Positions 16,044 to 24,770 of a DNA stretch of 64,000 bases are shown here, piece by piece. The translations under genes and the position numbers were made by a program. Where the stretch lies: assembly GCF_023015865.1 (NCBI RefSeq), contig NZ_JALKBC010000010.1:124001-188000 (forward strand). The letters run 5' to 3'. Source of the DNA: Arenibacter sp. F26102 (lineage in GTDB: Bacteria; Bacteroidota; Bacteroidia; Flavobacteriales; Flavobacteriaceae). The notes beneath the pieces are model-generated. The model did no database searches and was not told where the DNA came from. It saw only the letters and a list, made by a program, of their open reading frames with translations. Numbering within the stretch: position 1 is the first letter of the stretch; each line of letters begins with the position of its first letter.

Positions 16044-17231
16044 CTATTTATCAACTCTATTGTCGTCGAAGGAGGCAGGTAGTAATTTGGGAATTAATTT
16101 AATGAATATCGGTAACAGAACTGCCCCTCCCGGAAGTATAAAAATTGCCAAAGAGGGAATACTTTTAAAAATATCCACTAGATGATTCTGTACTTTTTTC
16201 TTCTCCTCCGGGCTAAGATCCTTTACTGTGGATTTAGATAACAGGGAGACCAACTCCTTACTTTCCGATAGTTCTTTTTGCAACCGTTTACTGTTTCTGA
16301 GGATCAATTTCTTTACAATTTTAGACATACTATCGTAAAATTGTACTGCCAAATTATGGTCTTTTAAATGGGGTATTTTGTCCACATTTAAATTAAAAAA
16401 TCCCGTAACATGCTGCAGCGAATTTGCAATTTGATTTTGGTCAAAACCAAGGTCTTTTCCAATGCCAAAGATGAACTCGGATTCTGTATAATCCAACGAC
16501 TGATCTTCCCAAACCGTGAGGCAGGCAACATCCAGAAAATACCTATTTTCCGAAGAGGAATATATGTTGATCAAATCATTCCTATAAGAGCCATCAAAAT
16601 TTTGTTTCTCACTCTCAATAAAGGTCAGTGAGGAGGCAAAAAGTTGCGCAAGCTTCTCGTCATTTTTGTTTTTCTCTTTCGAGTTTAAGGTATGATATGT
16701 GATATTTATAGTGATATGCTCCAAGCGTTGTGCATATTCTTTTATTGAATTTTCACCTTCAAGATACCTTTTAAAACTAAGGACATCTATAAACAGCAAG
16801 GAATTGGTGATGATGTTATTGAATGTCTTGCTTATTACATTGTCCTCTAAGTAAATTCTGGAGTTTAAAAGGTTTTCAAGCTTAGAAGAAGTTTTCTTTC
16901 CGGTAAGAAATTTGTTCAAAAATGAAATTCTGTTAATCCCCAAATCTTTATAAAACTTAAAGATATAGCCTAGGAAAGCTTCGAAATTTGGTTCGTTGTT
17001 TTTAAGCTTATAAGTATAATAAAGTGCAGTTATTAAATTGATCTTGGCTTTTTCATCCTCGGACAAGGGAACCTCCCTAATTATAAATGGAGGTATTTCC
17101 AGATTAATCCCATAGACAAATCCGGTACTCTTCAGTAGAGCATACAATTCTTCAAAGGAGTTAAAATAGTCGTTGTTGTCCTTTACCAGATACCCAAACT
17201 TATCGATCCAACCAGTGGCAGAAGGATTCAT
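16044..17231 (-). CDS. LETM1-related protein (biofilm-associated type)
   Basis: 395 residues. The C-terminal segment SIPSLAIFILPGGAVLLPIF followed by KLIPKLLPASF matches the LETM1 signature (Pro-rich membrane segment then LLP(S/A)xF). The rest is a helical cytoplasmic-looking region without obvious motifs. Bacterial homologues in Flavobacteria are usually called LETM1-related biofilm-associated proteins; the mechanism is unknown. In mitochondria LETM1 takes part in cation exchange, but transfer of that role is not justified. It stands alone, convergent with the LytTR gene. Confidence 0.75.
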   Translation of the reverse strand: MNPSATGWIDKFGYLVKDNNDYFNSFEELYALLKSTGFVYGINLEIPPFIIREVPLSEDEKAKINLITALYYTYKLKNNEPNFEAFLGYIFKFYKDLGINRISFLNKFLTGKKTSSKLENLLNSRIYLEDNVISKTFNNIITNSLLFIDVLSFKRYLEGENSIKEYAQRLEHITINITYHTLNSKEKNKNDEKLAQLFASSLTFIESEKQNFDGSYRNDLINIYSSSENRYFLDVACLTVWEDQSLDYTESEFIFGIGKDLGFDQNQIANSLQHVTGFFNLNVDKIPHLKDHNLAVQFYDSMSKIVKKLILRNSKRLQKELSESKELVSLLSKSTVKDLSPEEKKKVQNHLVDIFKSIPSLAIFILPGGAVLLPIFIKLIPKLLPASFDDNRVDK

Positions 17232-17320
17232 ATATCCAAATTTTAGTGGGTAAAATTAAATTAAAATATGGGACTTCATTCTTATTGCAACCGTTTTTTC
17301 GGTAAAAGGCATTTTTAGAT

Positions 17321-17353
17321 ATTAACATATTATTAACATATTATTAACATATA
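17321..17353. repeat. Three 11-bp direct repeats upstream of the DUF4331 genes
   Basis: ATTAACATATT (17321-17331), ATTAACATATT (17332-17342) and ATTAACATATA (17343-17353). The period of one helical turn would place bound proteins on one face of the DNA. They end 67 bp before the ATG at 17420 and could be an operator or promoter-upstream element. Confidence 0.65.
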
Positions 17354-17419
17354 AAACCAAACCCTGATATTTTAAGTTCCGTAGGTAAGGGTGATTTTAA
17401 TCTAAAAATTATCGAAATT

Positions 17420-18100
17420 ATGAAAAAGACAAAATTATTATTAGGGCTTGGCTTCCTTGCAGCGGCAGGAGTTATTTTGATTGCGGCGGATCACATTGAC
17501 GCTCCTTCTTCTATGGGAACTACGGCGGATATCGCCGACTTTTACGGATTTGAGCCTTCCGAGGGGTCGGATAACACCGTTTTTGTAGTGGATCTTCAAA
17601 CCAACGTAGTGCCAGACCTGGCCTATGGAAGCTTCGATGAGACAATTTTAACAGAAATCAATATTGATACTGATGGCGATTTGGTGGAGGATTTGGTTAT
17701 TCAGGCCATACCTAGAGAGGGTAGAATGTATTTCTTTGGCCCGGTAGCACCTTTAAAAACAGGATTGGATAGCGAGGTTTTGATCGACTCTCCCTTGGGG
17801 AGTGTTGAAATTTCTGGATCTACAGCCATTAAGGCAACAACAGCGAATGGTACAACACTATTTGCTGGGCCTAGACAGGATTCGTTCTTCTTCGATTTCT
17901 TTCAATTCAACGCAGTAATCGGTGAGATGGCCCCAGGAGGGTTTAAAACAGCCGAGGAGGCCGTGGATACCTTCGAAGGTAAAAATACCATGTCTATCGT
18001 GGTAGAGGTGCCAAACTCCTTATTGGGAGCGCCTACAGGCCAGAATGCATTGGGGTTGGTGGTTTATAAGACTTGGGTTACAACAAACAAAAAACAATAA
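17420..18100 (+). CDS. DUF4331 family protein, N-terminal-half type
   Basis: 226 residues with an N-terminal signal/membrane segment (residues 4-23). DHIDAPSSMGTTADIADFYG matches the start of DUF4331 proteins (HxDAPxxxxDxxADxxDxYxF). The remaining beta-rich sequence ends at VVYKTWV. Classical members are much longer; the C-terminal motifs of that family appear in the next gene instead. The role is unknown; members are exported. It lies 25 bp before its partner and is probably cotranscribed with it. Confidence 0.78.
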   Translation: MKKTKLLLGLGFLAAAGVILIAADHIDAPSSMGTTADIADFYGFEPSEGSDNTVFVVDLQTNVVPDLAYGSFDETILTEINIDTDGDLVEDLVIQAIPREGRMYFFGPVAPLKTGLDSEVLIDSPLGSVEISGSTAIKATTANGTTLFAGPRQDSFFFDFFQFNAVIGEMAPGGFKTAEEAVDTFEGKNTMSIVVEVPNSLLGAPTGQNALGLVVYKTWVTTNKKQ

Positions 18101-18125
18101 TATTTAACTACTTAAAAGTATAATT

Positions 18126-18893
18126 ATGAAACTAAATACAATTAAATATGCGTTACTGTCAATCTTAGGATTGGCTATATTGACCGCTTGTAATAACGAT
18201 GATGACATGATGGATCCAATAGCAATGGCCATTTGTGATGATGGAATTATGAATGGAACTGAAACTGGAGTTGATTGCGGTGGTTCTTGTGAACCTTGTA
18301 TAATGGCCTTGGATTTCTCTGGGAGTTTTACCCAAGTAGATCACATGGGAAGACCTGGAATAAATACGGTTTTAGGTTATGATATGGAAGGACAACCAAG
18401 TGTTAAGGATGCACAAAATAGAACTATCCCTTCGGAAATGGGAGCCACTTTCCAAGCTGGTTACGAAGCTAGATTGGAGCAATACTATGACGTATATGCC
18501 AATTTGTTGGGTATTGACCCAGAGGCCCTTAATTATGAGAATAATATTTTGGGACTGGATGCAGCCACTTTGACCGGTTATTTGGCATCTGATGTATTGG
18601 AGATTTCTCCAAACTTGCCTACTACTTATTTTAACCCAGGTACAGATTTCGATAATGATGGAAGAATTTTAGTTCCGGATGGGGATGAAGTAGCACTTAC
18701 TGGTAGAACATTGACAGATGATGTCATAGATGTTTCTTTGATACTACTATTTGGAGGAACAGAAGGAGATCGTTTTGACGGTTCTGATAAGGATATGGAC
18801 GGTAATCCTGATACCCCAAGATTAACTTCGGACGGAGTTTCTTTAACGGCAACCGTCTCCGCAAGTTTTCCATACGTGGGAAATCCGGAGTAG
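18126..18893 (+). CDS. DUF4331 family lipoprotein, C-terminal-half type
   Basis: 255 residues with a lipoprotein signal (LAILTAC, Cys22). A Cys-rich linker CDDGIMNGTETGVDCGGSCE (residues 38-57) is of the kind common in Bacteroidota surface proteins. FTQVDHMGRPGINTVL and LTGRTLTDDVIDVSLILLF match the C-terminal half of DUF4331 proteins. Acidic DxDxDG-type stretches (DFDNDGRI, DKDMDGNPDTP) may bind calcium. With the previous gene it makes up a two-polypeptide version of the family. Confidence 0.78.
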   Translation: MKLNTIKYALLSILGLAILTACNNDDDMMDPIAMAICDDGIMNGTETGVDCGGSCEPCIMALDFSGSFTQVDHMGRPGINTVLGYDMEGQPSVKDAQNRTIPSEMGATFQAGYEARLEQYYDVYANLLGIDPEALNYENNILGLDAATLTGYLASDVLEISPNLPTTYFNPGTDFDNDGRILVPDGDEVALTGRTLTDDVIDVSLILLFGGTEGDRFDGSDKDMDGNPDTPRLTSDGVSLTATVSASFPYVGNPE

Positions 18894-18987
18894 GTATTGA
18901 TATATGAAATGAGCCATGATAATTTTTGGCGACTCTGTATAATTACGTGGGCGAAATGTTTTATGGCCAATTACACACCTCTGTCCG

Positions 18988-19007
18988 CCCGTTCCGGTAC
19001 GGACGGG
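18988..19007. repeat. GC-rich hairpin after the DUF4331 pair
   Basis: CCCGT-T-CCG and CGG-ACGGG form an 8-bp stem with one bulged T and a 3-nt loop (GTA), about 95 bp after the stop. No U-tract follows. It could slow RNA decay or be a factor-dependent terminator. A second weak dyad, GGGAG (19077-19081) with CTCCC (19095-19099) and TTATTTT, lies just before the TPR gene. Confidence 0.45.
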
Positions 19008-19142
19008 AATGAAGAAGTCGGGCAGGTCTAACAGAAAAATAAACAATAAAATTTAAGCAGATGAAAAGGAAGATGGGGGAGGATGGTAATAGTTCTCCCT
19101 TATTTTATGATCACCACTTAATCAACACTAAAATCTTTAATA

Positions 19143-20420
19143 ATGAGATATTTACTTTTTATGATGGCCTTAGTTGTAATGGTTTCCTGCACACAGGAAT
19201 CTTACAAGCAAATTACGGATGCTGAAGACTATAATGTCTTTCTAGGTTCCGTGGAATCTAAGAAAACGTCAAAATATTTTGAGCTTTGGAATTCCAAGAT
19301 TCAGCCAGATAGCATGCAGCTAATGAGTTTTGGTATTGTTGCAGGTGAGTACAACCGGTATTTTCAAGAAACGGGAGATATAAAGCAACTTAAAATGGCA
19401 GAAAAGGCCCTTAATAAGGCAGTTGAAATTGCGGCTATTGGTAAATCAGGGTACTATAGGGCTTTGGCCCGTAACTATATTTCCCAGCACAGATTTAAGG
19501 AAGCTTTGGAATTGGCCAATTCCTCCAGGGCCATGGGCAGTGGAGTTGAGGAATCCCAAAAATTACTTTTCGATATTCACATGGAAATAGGTAGTTACGA
19601 AAAGGCCAAACATTATTTGGATAGTATTAAAAATATGTCCGATTTTGATTATTTGATACGGTTGGCCAAATGGAATGATCATAAAGGGGATTTGGAAACG
19701 GCCATCCGTTTTATGGAAAAGGCAAAGGAAAGGGCAGAATCTTCCAAGAATTCCTCTTTGATGTTGTGGTCCTATACCAATTTAGCGGATTATTATGGTC
19801 ATGCCGGAAGAATTCAGGATTCTTATGAGCATTATTTGATGTCACTGAGATTGGATCCACAAAATGCCTATGCCAAGAAAGGAATTGCATGGATAGTATT
19901 TTCATATGAAAAAAATGCAAAGGAAGCATTGCGAATATTGGATTCGGTTACCAAAAATTATCTGTCACCTGATTATTACCTATTGAAGGCCGAGATAGCG
20001 GAGTATATGGGCAATAGGGCAGAAATGACAAATAATCTGGATAATTATGCCATAGAAGTGGCGAACCCGGACTATGGGGCTATGTACAATGTTTACAATG
20101 TTGGCATGTATTTGGAGCTAACAGGGCAGTACAATAAAGCTTTGAAGATAGCGGAAGTTGAAGTTAATAGCAGACCAACGCCAGGATCCTACGACCTTTT
20201 GGCCTATAGTTATTTTAAACTTGGGGAAAAGGATAAGGCCTTGGAGATTGTTGAACAACATATTGAAGGTAAAACCTTTGAGCCGGGAATACTTTTTAGA
20301 ACAGCAGAGATTTATAAGGCACAAGGAGAATATACAAAGGTGAAGGAATTAAAGAATGAATTATTGGGGGCAACCTATGAGCTTGGGCCATCTATGGAGA
20401 GCAAAATCATGAATCTCTGA
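19143..20420 (+). CDS. Tetratricopeptide-repeat lipoprotein
   Basis: 425 residues with a lipoprotein signal (MRYLLFMMALVVMVSC, Cys16). Helical repeats run through most of the chain, e.g. ALARNYISQHRFKEALELAN, WSYTNLADYYGHAGRIQDSY, EVNSRPTPGSYDLLAYSYFK and TAEIYKAQGEYTKVKEL, typical of TPRs. It probably acts as a scaffold in the periplasm. It lies in the same orientation after the DUF4331 pair, with a 249-bp gap that contains hairpins, so it may have its own promoter. Confidence 0.83.
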   Translation: MRYLLFMMALVVMVSCTQESYKQITDAEDYNVFLGSVESKKTSKYFELWNSKIQPDSMQLMSFGIVAGEYNRYFQETGDIKQLKMAEKALNKAVEIAAIGKSGYYRALARNYISQHRFKEALELANSSRAMGSGVEESQKLLFDIHMEIGSYEKAKHYLDSIKNMSDFDYLIRLAKWNDHKGDLETAIRFMEKAKERAESSKNSSLMLWSYTNLADYYGHAGRIQDSYEHYLMSLRLDPQNAYAKKGIAWIVFSYEKNAKEALRILDSVTKNYLSPDYYLLKAEIAEYMGNRAEMTNNLDNYAIEVANPDYGAMYNVYNVGMYLELTGQYNKALKIAEVEVNSRPTPGSYDLLAYSYFKLGEKDKALEIVEQHIEGKTFEPGILFRTAEIYKAQGEYTKVKELKNELLGATYELGPSMESKIMNL

Positions 20421-20504
20421 TTAAGGGAAATTTGGTTGAACTGGCCACATTATTTAAAACGAAAGGTCAGATAAAGGTAATGTGTTTAGTGGTTTTTTAG
20501 GTGC

Positions 20505-20540
20505 GAACACCATGGCAAATATTGTTGTGGTGTTCTTTTT
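20505..20540 (+). terminator. Intrinsic terminator of the TPR lipoprotein gene
   Basis: GAACACCA (20505-20512) pairs with TGGTGTTC (20528-20535), followed by TTTTT (20536-20540). It overlaps by two bases the end of the minus-strand 93-residue gene. Confidence 0.75.
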
Positions 20541-20820
20541 ATTTGATGAGTAGGATAAGTATCCCCAACAGGGCCGCGACGATAGAAATAAAAATAAAGG
20601 TTTTACTTGTACGATCTTTTAGGGCCTTATTTTTAATTCTTTCCTTGATTTTCTTTAATTCAATTTCGGAGATTTTCTTAAACGTAAGTTTTGTTGGGAA
20701 AGGCTCGGAATCCGAATAAATATTATCACGATTATTTTCCTTAAACCGGGCCCGATTGGACGGTTTTAAAGAGCGATTCTGATTCACTCTATTGTTCATG
20801 TCCTGAATGCTTCCGCTCAT
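20539..20820 (-). CDS. Small C-terminally anchored membrane protein, unrecognised
   Basis: 93 residues. A polar, basic N-terminal region (Asn/Arg-rich to about residue 45) is followed by a Lys/Glu-rich helix (KKISEIELKKIKERIKNKAL) and one C-terminal membrane segment (FIFISIVAALLGILILLI). It lies directly downstream of gnd on the same strand. A 46-bp palindrome occupies the leader, ending 5 bp before the ATG. No family recognised. Confidence 0.6.
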   Translation of the reverse strand: MSGSIQDMNNRVNQNRSLKPSNRARFKENNRDNIYSDSEPFPTKLTFKKISEIELKKIKERIKNKALKDRTSKTFIFISIVAALLGILILLIK

Positions 20821-20825
20821 CTTAA

Positions 20826-20871
20826 ATTTTTTGGGCTATTTTTAATGTACATTAAAAATAGCCCAAAAAAT
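20826..20871. repeat. 46-bp perfect palindrome between gnd and the small membrane protein gene
   Basis: Two 23-bp halves, ATTTTTTGGGCTATTTTTAA plus TGT and its exact complement, meet at 20848/20849 with no spacer. On either strand the 3' side is an A-tract, not a U-tract, the reverse of an intrinsic terminator. It fills the space between the gnd stop (20900) and the ATG at 20820, so an RNA hairpin would occlude the initiation region. Confidence 0.85.
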
Positions 20872-20899
20872 CTAGTCTGCAATATCGCAATAAAACCGG

Positions 20900-22312
20900 T
20901 TATTGTTTTTCCCATTCCGTATGGAATATACCTTCCATATCGGTCCTCTCATAGGTGTGCGATCCAAAGTGGTCACGCTGTGCCTGAATAAGGTTTAACG
21001 GCAATCTTCCAGAGGTATAAGCATCAAAATAGGTCAATGAATTGGAAAGACCCGGCAAAGGAATACCATTTTTGGCACCATAGGCCACTAAGTTTCTTGC
21101 TGCTGCAACCGTGGATTGTACCTTGGGAACAAATTGTGGGGATAATAGGAGGTTAGGTAATTGTTTGTCATTGGTAAATGCCGTGGAAATATCTTCCAAC
21201 AATCCGGCACGGATAATACAACCTGCTCTCCAAATTTTTGCGATTACCGAAAGGTCTAGGTCATAGCCGTATTCTTCTGAGGCATCTGCCAATTGATGAA
21301 GTCCTTGTGCATAAGTTGTTATAAAGGCAAAGTAAAGTGCTTCTTCTGCCCATTTAGCCATTTCCTTTTTGTCCATTATTGCCGGCTCTGGCCTGTTGTA
21401 TAGCTTATCTGCTAAAACCCGTTCTTCTTTTAAGGCAGAAATTTCCCTCATGCTTACTGCTATATCTATACTGGGAATAGGTATTCCCAGGTCCATGGCG
21501 TTTTGTGAAGTCCATTTGCCGGTGCCCTTTTGTTTGGCCTTGTCCAATATTTTGTCGACCAATCTGCCATCACCCTTATCATCTTCCTGTTTGAAAATCT
21601 CAGCGGATATTTCTATTAAAAAGGACTGTAGTCGGCCTTTATTCCAGGAATCGAAAGTGGCATGCAGTTCATCATTATTGTATTTTCCTGCTTTTTTTAG
21701 AAGATCGTATATTTCGGAGGTAAGTTGCATTAGGCCATACTCAATTCCGTTATGTACCATTTTTACATAGTTACCGGCAGATTTTGGACCCAAATATGCA
21801 ACACAGGGCTCTCCTTTAAATTTAGCGGAAACAGCTTCAAAAATAGGCTGAACTTCCTTATAGGCTTCCTTGTTTCCACCTGGCATTATACTGGGACCGC
21901 GCCTTGCCCCTTTTGCTCCCCCGGAAACACCGGAACCAAAAAAGTGGATTCCCTTGGCCTGTAGATAAGTTTCCCTACGATCCGTATCGGTAAAAAAGGA
22001 ATTACCTCCATCAATAATAAGGTCGTTCTTGTCCAAATGTGGTAATAAACTCTCTATTACGGAATCCACAATTCTCCCGGCAGGTACCAAAAGCATAATC
22101 TTTCTGGGCTGTGCCAGGGATTTTACAAAATATTGAATATCTGTAGAGGCGTTTACTCTTTTGGTATCTTGTCCTTCTTCAATTAATGCATTTACTTTTT
22201 CATCATCAAGATCGTATCCCATGGCCGAAAAGTTGTTGTCCGCAACGTTCAATATAAAGTTACGTCCCATTACACCTAGGCCAATCAATCCAAAATCGTA
22301 TTTGTTTTCCAT
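20900..22312 (-). CDS. gnd: 6-phosphogluconate dehydrogenase, decarboxylating
   Basis: 470 residues, the full family length. The NADP-binding GLIGLGVMGRNFILN is at the start. DGGNSFFTDTDRR, the catalytic SGVSGGAKGARRGPSIMPGG block, YVKMVHNGIEYGLMQ with the catalytic Lys and His-Asn, GTGKWTSQNAMDLG and the C-terminal FGSHTYERTD segment are all present. It converts 6-phosphogluconate to ribulose 5-phosphate, CO2 and NADPH in the cytoplasm. It is divergent from zwf across 189 bp, so the three oxidative pentose phosphate genes are clustered. Confidence 0.97.
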   Translation of the reverse strand: MENKYDFGLIGLGVMGRNFILNVADNNFSAMGYDLDDEKVNALIEEGQDTKRVNASTDIQYFVKSLAQPRKIMLLVPAGRIVDSVIESLLPHLDKNDLIIDGGNSFFTDTDRRETYLQAKGIHFFGSGVSGGAKGARRGPSIMPGGNKEAYKEVQPIFEAVSAKFKGEPCVAYLGPKSAGNYVKMVHNGIEYGLMQLTSEIYDLLKKAGKYNNDELHATFDSWNKGRLQSFLIEISAEIFKQEDDKGDGRLVDKILDKAKQKGTGKWTSQNAMDLGIPIPSIDIAVSMREISALKEERVLADKLYNRPEPAIMDKKEMAKWAEEALYFAFITTYAQGLHQLADASEEYGYDLDLSVIAKIWRAGCIIRAGLLEDISTAFTNDKQLPNLLLSPQFVPKVQSTVAAARNLVAYGAKNGIPLPGLSNSLTYFDAYTSGRLPLNLIQAQRDHFGSHTYERTDMEGIFHTEWEKQ

Positions 22313-22395
22313 GTTTTTTTCTTAAAGTTATTTAACAAAATAAAGGGGCTTTTGTTAAGTGTCCTTGTTTATAAATGAATAAGCTAAATTAGTTT

Positions 22396-22403
22396 TATCT
22401 TCG
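22396..22403 (+). promoter_or_regulatory. Possible -7 element of zwf
   Basis: TATCTTCG differs at one position from TAnnTTTG and is followed by CA, as common in Flavobacteria. It lies about 100 bp before the zwf ATG. No clear TTTG partner at normal spacing is seen, so support is weak. Confidence 0.3.
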
Positions 22404-22501
22404 CACGATAATTCAAAAATCAAAAATAATCAATTAAACGGTTTTTAGAACCAAAGTTTTAAATTCCCAACAAATTGAACAAAACTTCCAATAAATATAA
22501 T

Positions 22502-24034
22502 ATGAACAAAACAGCAAATCAGATGCTTGTTATTTTCGGGGCATCAGGAGATTTAACTGCTAGAAAGCTGGTACCGGCTTTATTTAATTTGTACAAGGCA
22601 AAACAGCTTCCTGAGAATTTCGTGGTATTGGGGGTGAGCAGAAGTAATATGACCGATGGGGAGTTTCGGCGAAAGGTGGTTTTGGAAAGCACCTACCTTA
22701 AGGAAAAGGTAAAAGATGCCTCTTCGGATTTTATTAATACCCTTGCCGACAAGTTTTTTTATGAGGATCTGGGCGAGGATTATAATAAGGAATACAGTAA
22801 GTTGGCCACCAGGATATCCGATTTAAACAATAAATTCAGTACTGGTGAAAACTATATCTTTTATCTTTCAACCCCTCCAAGTCTATACGAGGTTATTGCA
22901 AAAAACCTCTCCCAACAAGGTTTAAATAATGAAAACAACGGCTGGAAGAGAATCATTGTAGAGAAGCCATTTGGTTACAGTTTGGAAACGGCCAAAAAAC
23001 TTAATATTGGTCTTCAAACCTATTTTAATGAATCACAGATTTATAGAATAGATCATTATCTGGGTAAGGAAACCGTCCAGAATTTATTGGTCACACGTTT
23101 TTCCAATAGTATTTTTGAACCACTTTGGAATAGGAATTACATACACCATATAGAAATTACCAATGCGGAAAGCGTTGGTGTGGAAAAAAGGGGAGGCTAT
23201 TACGACAAATCCGGTGCTCTGCGGGATATGTTTCAAAACCATTTAATGCAGATAGTCTCATTAATTGTAATGGAGCCACCCATTGATGCAAGCGCCCAGG
23301 AAATAAGGAATGAAAAAGTCAAGGCCTTAAAGTCATTGCGAATTATGCGCGATGAGAAAACCTTATACAGTAATACCGTAAGGGGGCAATATCTTTCTTC
23401 TGTTATAGACGGTAAAAAGGTAAAAGGCTATAGGGAAGAAGAAGGTGTGGATCCCAATTCAAAAACTGAGACCTATGCGGCAATCAAATTCTTCGTGGAT
23501 AATTGGAGGTGGAAAGATGTTCCCTTCTATGTACGTACTGCCAAAAGAATGCCAACCAAAGTAACCGAAGTGGTCATACATTTTAAATCGCCACATCACC
23601 AAGTGTTTAAAAATTCTGACATGAACAACAAGGATAACCAGTTGATCATCAGGATTCAGCCAGATGAGGGCATTCTTATTAAATTTGGAGTAAAAGTGCC
23701 TGGTCAGGGCTTTACCGTGGAACGGGCCAATCTGGATTTTTATTATTCCAATTTGGCCGATAACAATGTAATGGACGCCTACGAACGATTATTGTTGGAT
23801 GCCATGCAAGGAGATGCCACGCTTTATGCCAGGGCAGATGAAGTGGAAGCGGCATGGGAATTTGTTGATCCCATATTGGATTATTGGAAAAATGGCACGG
23901 ATGTTAATATCTACGGATATTCTTCAGGGGTTTGGGGTCCAACAAATTCCGACCACCTATTGGAAGGAGACTTGAAATGGAGAAATCCCGGTGAAAACTT
24001 GGCCGATGATCCTGGTTTCTGTGTTATTCGCTAA
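22502..24034 (+). CDS. zwf: Glucose-6-phosphate 1-dehydrogenase
   Basis: 510 residues from the ATG at 22502. An upstream in-frame TTG at 22475 would add nine residues that nearly repeat the true start (MNKTSN versus MNKTAN), but the ATG places the VIFGASGDLTARKL nucleotide-binding motif at the usual distance. The active-site segment RIDHYLGKETVQN, the EKPFG motif and DAMQGDATLYARADEVEAAW are present. It oxidises glucose 6-phosphate to 6-phosphogluconolactone with NADP. The pgl gene follows 25 bp downstream. Confidence 0.97.
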   Translation: MNKTANQMLVIFGASGDLTARKLVPALFNLYKAKQLPENFVVLGVSRSNMTDGEFRRKVVLESTYLKEKVKDASSDFINTLADKFFYEDLGEDYNKEYSKLATRISDLNNKFSTGENYIFYLSTPPSLYEVIAKNLSQQGLNNENNGWKRIIVEKPFGYSLETAKKLNIGLQTYFNESQIYRIDHYLGKETVQNLLVTRFSNSIFEPLWNRNYIHHIEITNAESVGVEKRGGYYDKSGALRDMFQNHLMQIVSLIVMEPPIDASAQEIRNEKVKALKSLRIMRDEKTLYSNTVRGQYLSSVIDGKKVKGYREEEGVDPNSKTETYAAIKFFVDNWRWKDVPFYVRTAKRMPTKVTEVVIHFKSPHHQVFKNSDMNNKDNQLIIRIQPDEGILIKFGVKVPGQGFTVERANLDFYYSNLADNNVMDAYERLLLDAMQGDATLYARADEVEAAWEFVDPILDYWKNGTDVNIYGYSSGVWGPTNSDHLLEGDLKWRNPGENLADDPGFCVIR

Positions 24035-24059
24035 TAATTAATTCATAAAACAGTAATAG

Positions 24060-24770
24060 ATGCAAATAAATATATCCCCTACCAAATTGGAGGTTGCCCA
24101 AATCTTTTCTGAATATTTGGAAGAACAAATAAAGAGTAACAAAACTACCCATATTGCCTTGTCCGGAGGTAGTACGCCCAAGGTGGTATTTGATTATATG
24201 GCGGAATACTATAAAGACGTGGATTGGTCTACGGTTCATTTGTATTGGGGAGATGAACGTTGTGTTCCTCCTACCGATTCTGAAAGTAATTACAAAATGA
24301 CGGTAGAGCATTTATTGTCCAAAATCAATATTCCAAAAGATAATGTTCACCGTGTTCATGGGGAAGACTTACCAGAGTTGGAAGCTGAAAGATACGGCAA
24401 GGTCTTGGAAGGGGAATTGCCAATAGTGAACAACATACCTCAATTTGATATTGTTATCCTTGGTATGGGTGATGACGGACATACAGCATCTATTTTTCCA
24501 CATGAAATAGACCTCTGGGATTCTAAAAATACTTGTGAGGTGGCCGTTCATCCAGATTCGGGACAAAGAAGAATTACCATAACCGGAAAACTGATCAATA
24601 ATGCCAAGACGGTGGCGTTTTTGGTAACTGGGAATAGTAAGGCCGAAAAAGTGAGGACCATAATTACGAAGGAAGAAGGTCATGACAGTTATCCAGCTTC
24701 CTTAGTAATGCCTACCTCTGGTGATTTAATTTGGTTTTTGGACGAGGAGGCCGCTGCTCAAATCAATTAA
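24060..24770 (+). CDS. pgl: 6-phosphogluconolactonase (SOL/DevB type)
   Basis: 236 residues. HIALSGGSTPKVVFDYM, VHLYWGDERCVPPTDSESNY and the central FDIVILGMGDDGHTASIFP segment are the signature motifs of DevB-type lactonases (glucosamine-6-phosphate isomerase fold). It hydrolyses 6-phosphogluconolactone, the step between Zwf and Gnd. It follows zwf closely and is surely cotranscribed. Its 3' end overlaps the end of the convergent thioesterase gene by 4 bp. Confidence 0.96.
   Translation: MQINISPTKLEVAQIFSEYLEEQIKSNKTTHIALSGGSTPKVVFDYMAEYYKDVDWSTVHLYWGDERCVPPTDSESNYKMTVEHLLSKINIPKDNVHRVHGEDLPELEAERYGKVLEGELPIVNNIPQFDIVILGMGDDGHTASIFPHEIDLWDSKNTCEVAVHPDSGQRRITITGKLINNAKTVAFLVTGNSKAEKVRTIITKEEGHDSYPASLVMPTSGDLIWFLDEEAAAQIN

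Noticed and set aside
22475-22501. TTG start extending zwf by nine residues (MNKTSNKYN)
   Set aside because: The ATG at 22502 gives the normal distance to the nucleotide-binding motif; the near-repeat MNKTSN/MNKTAN is probably chance.
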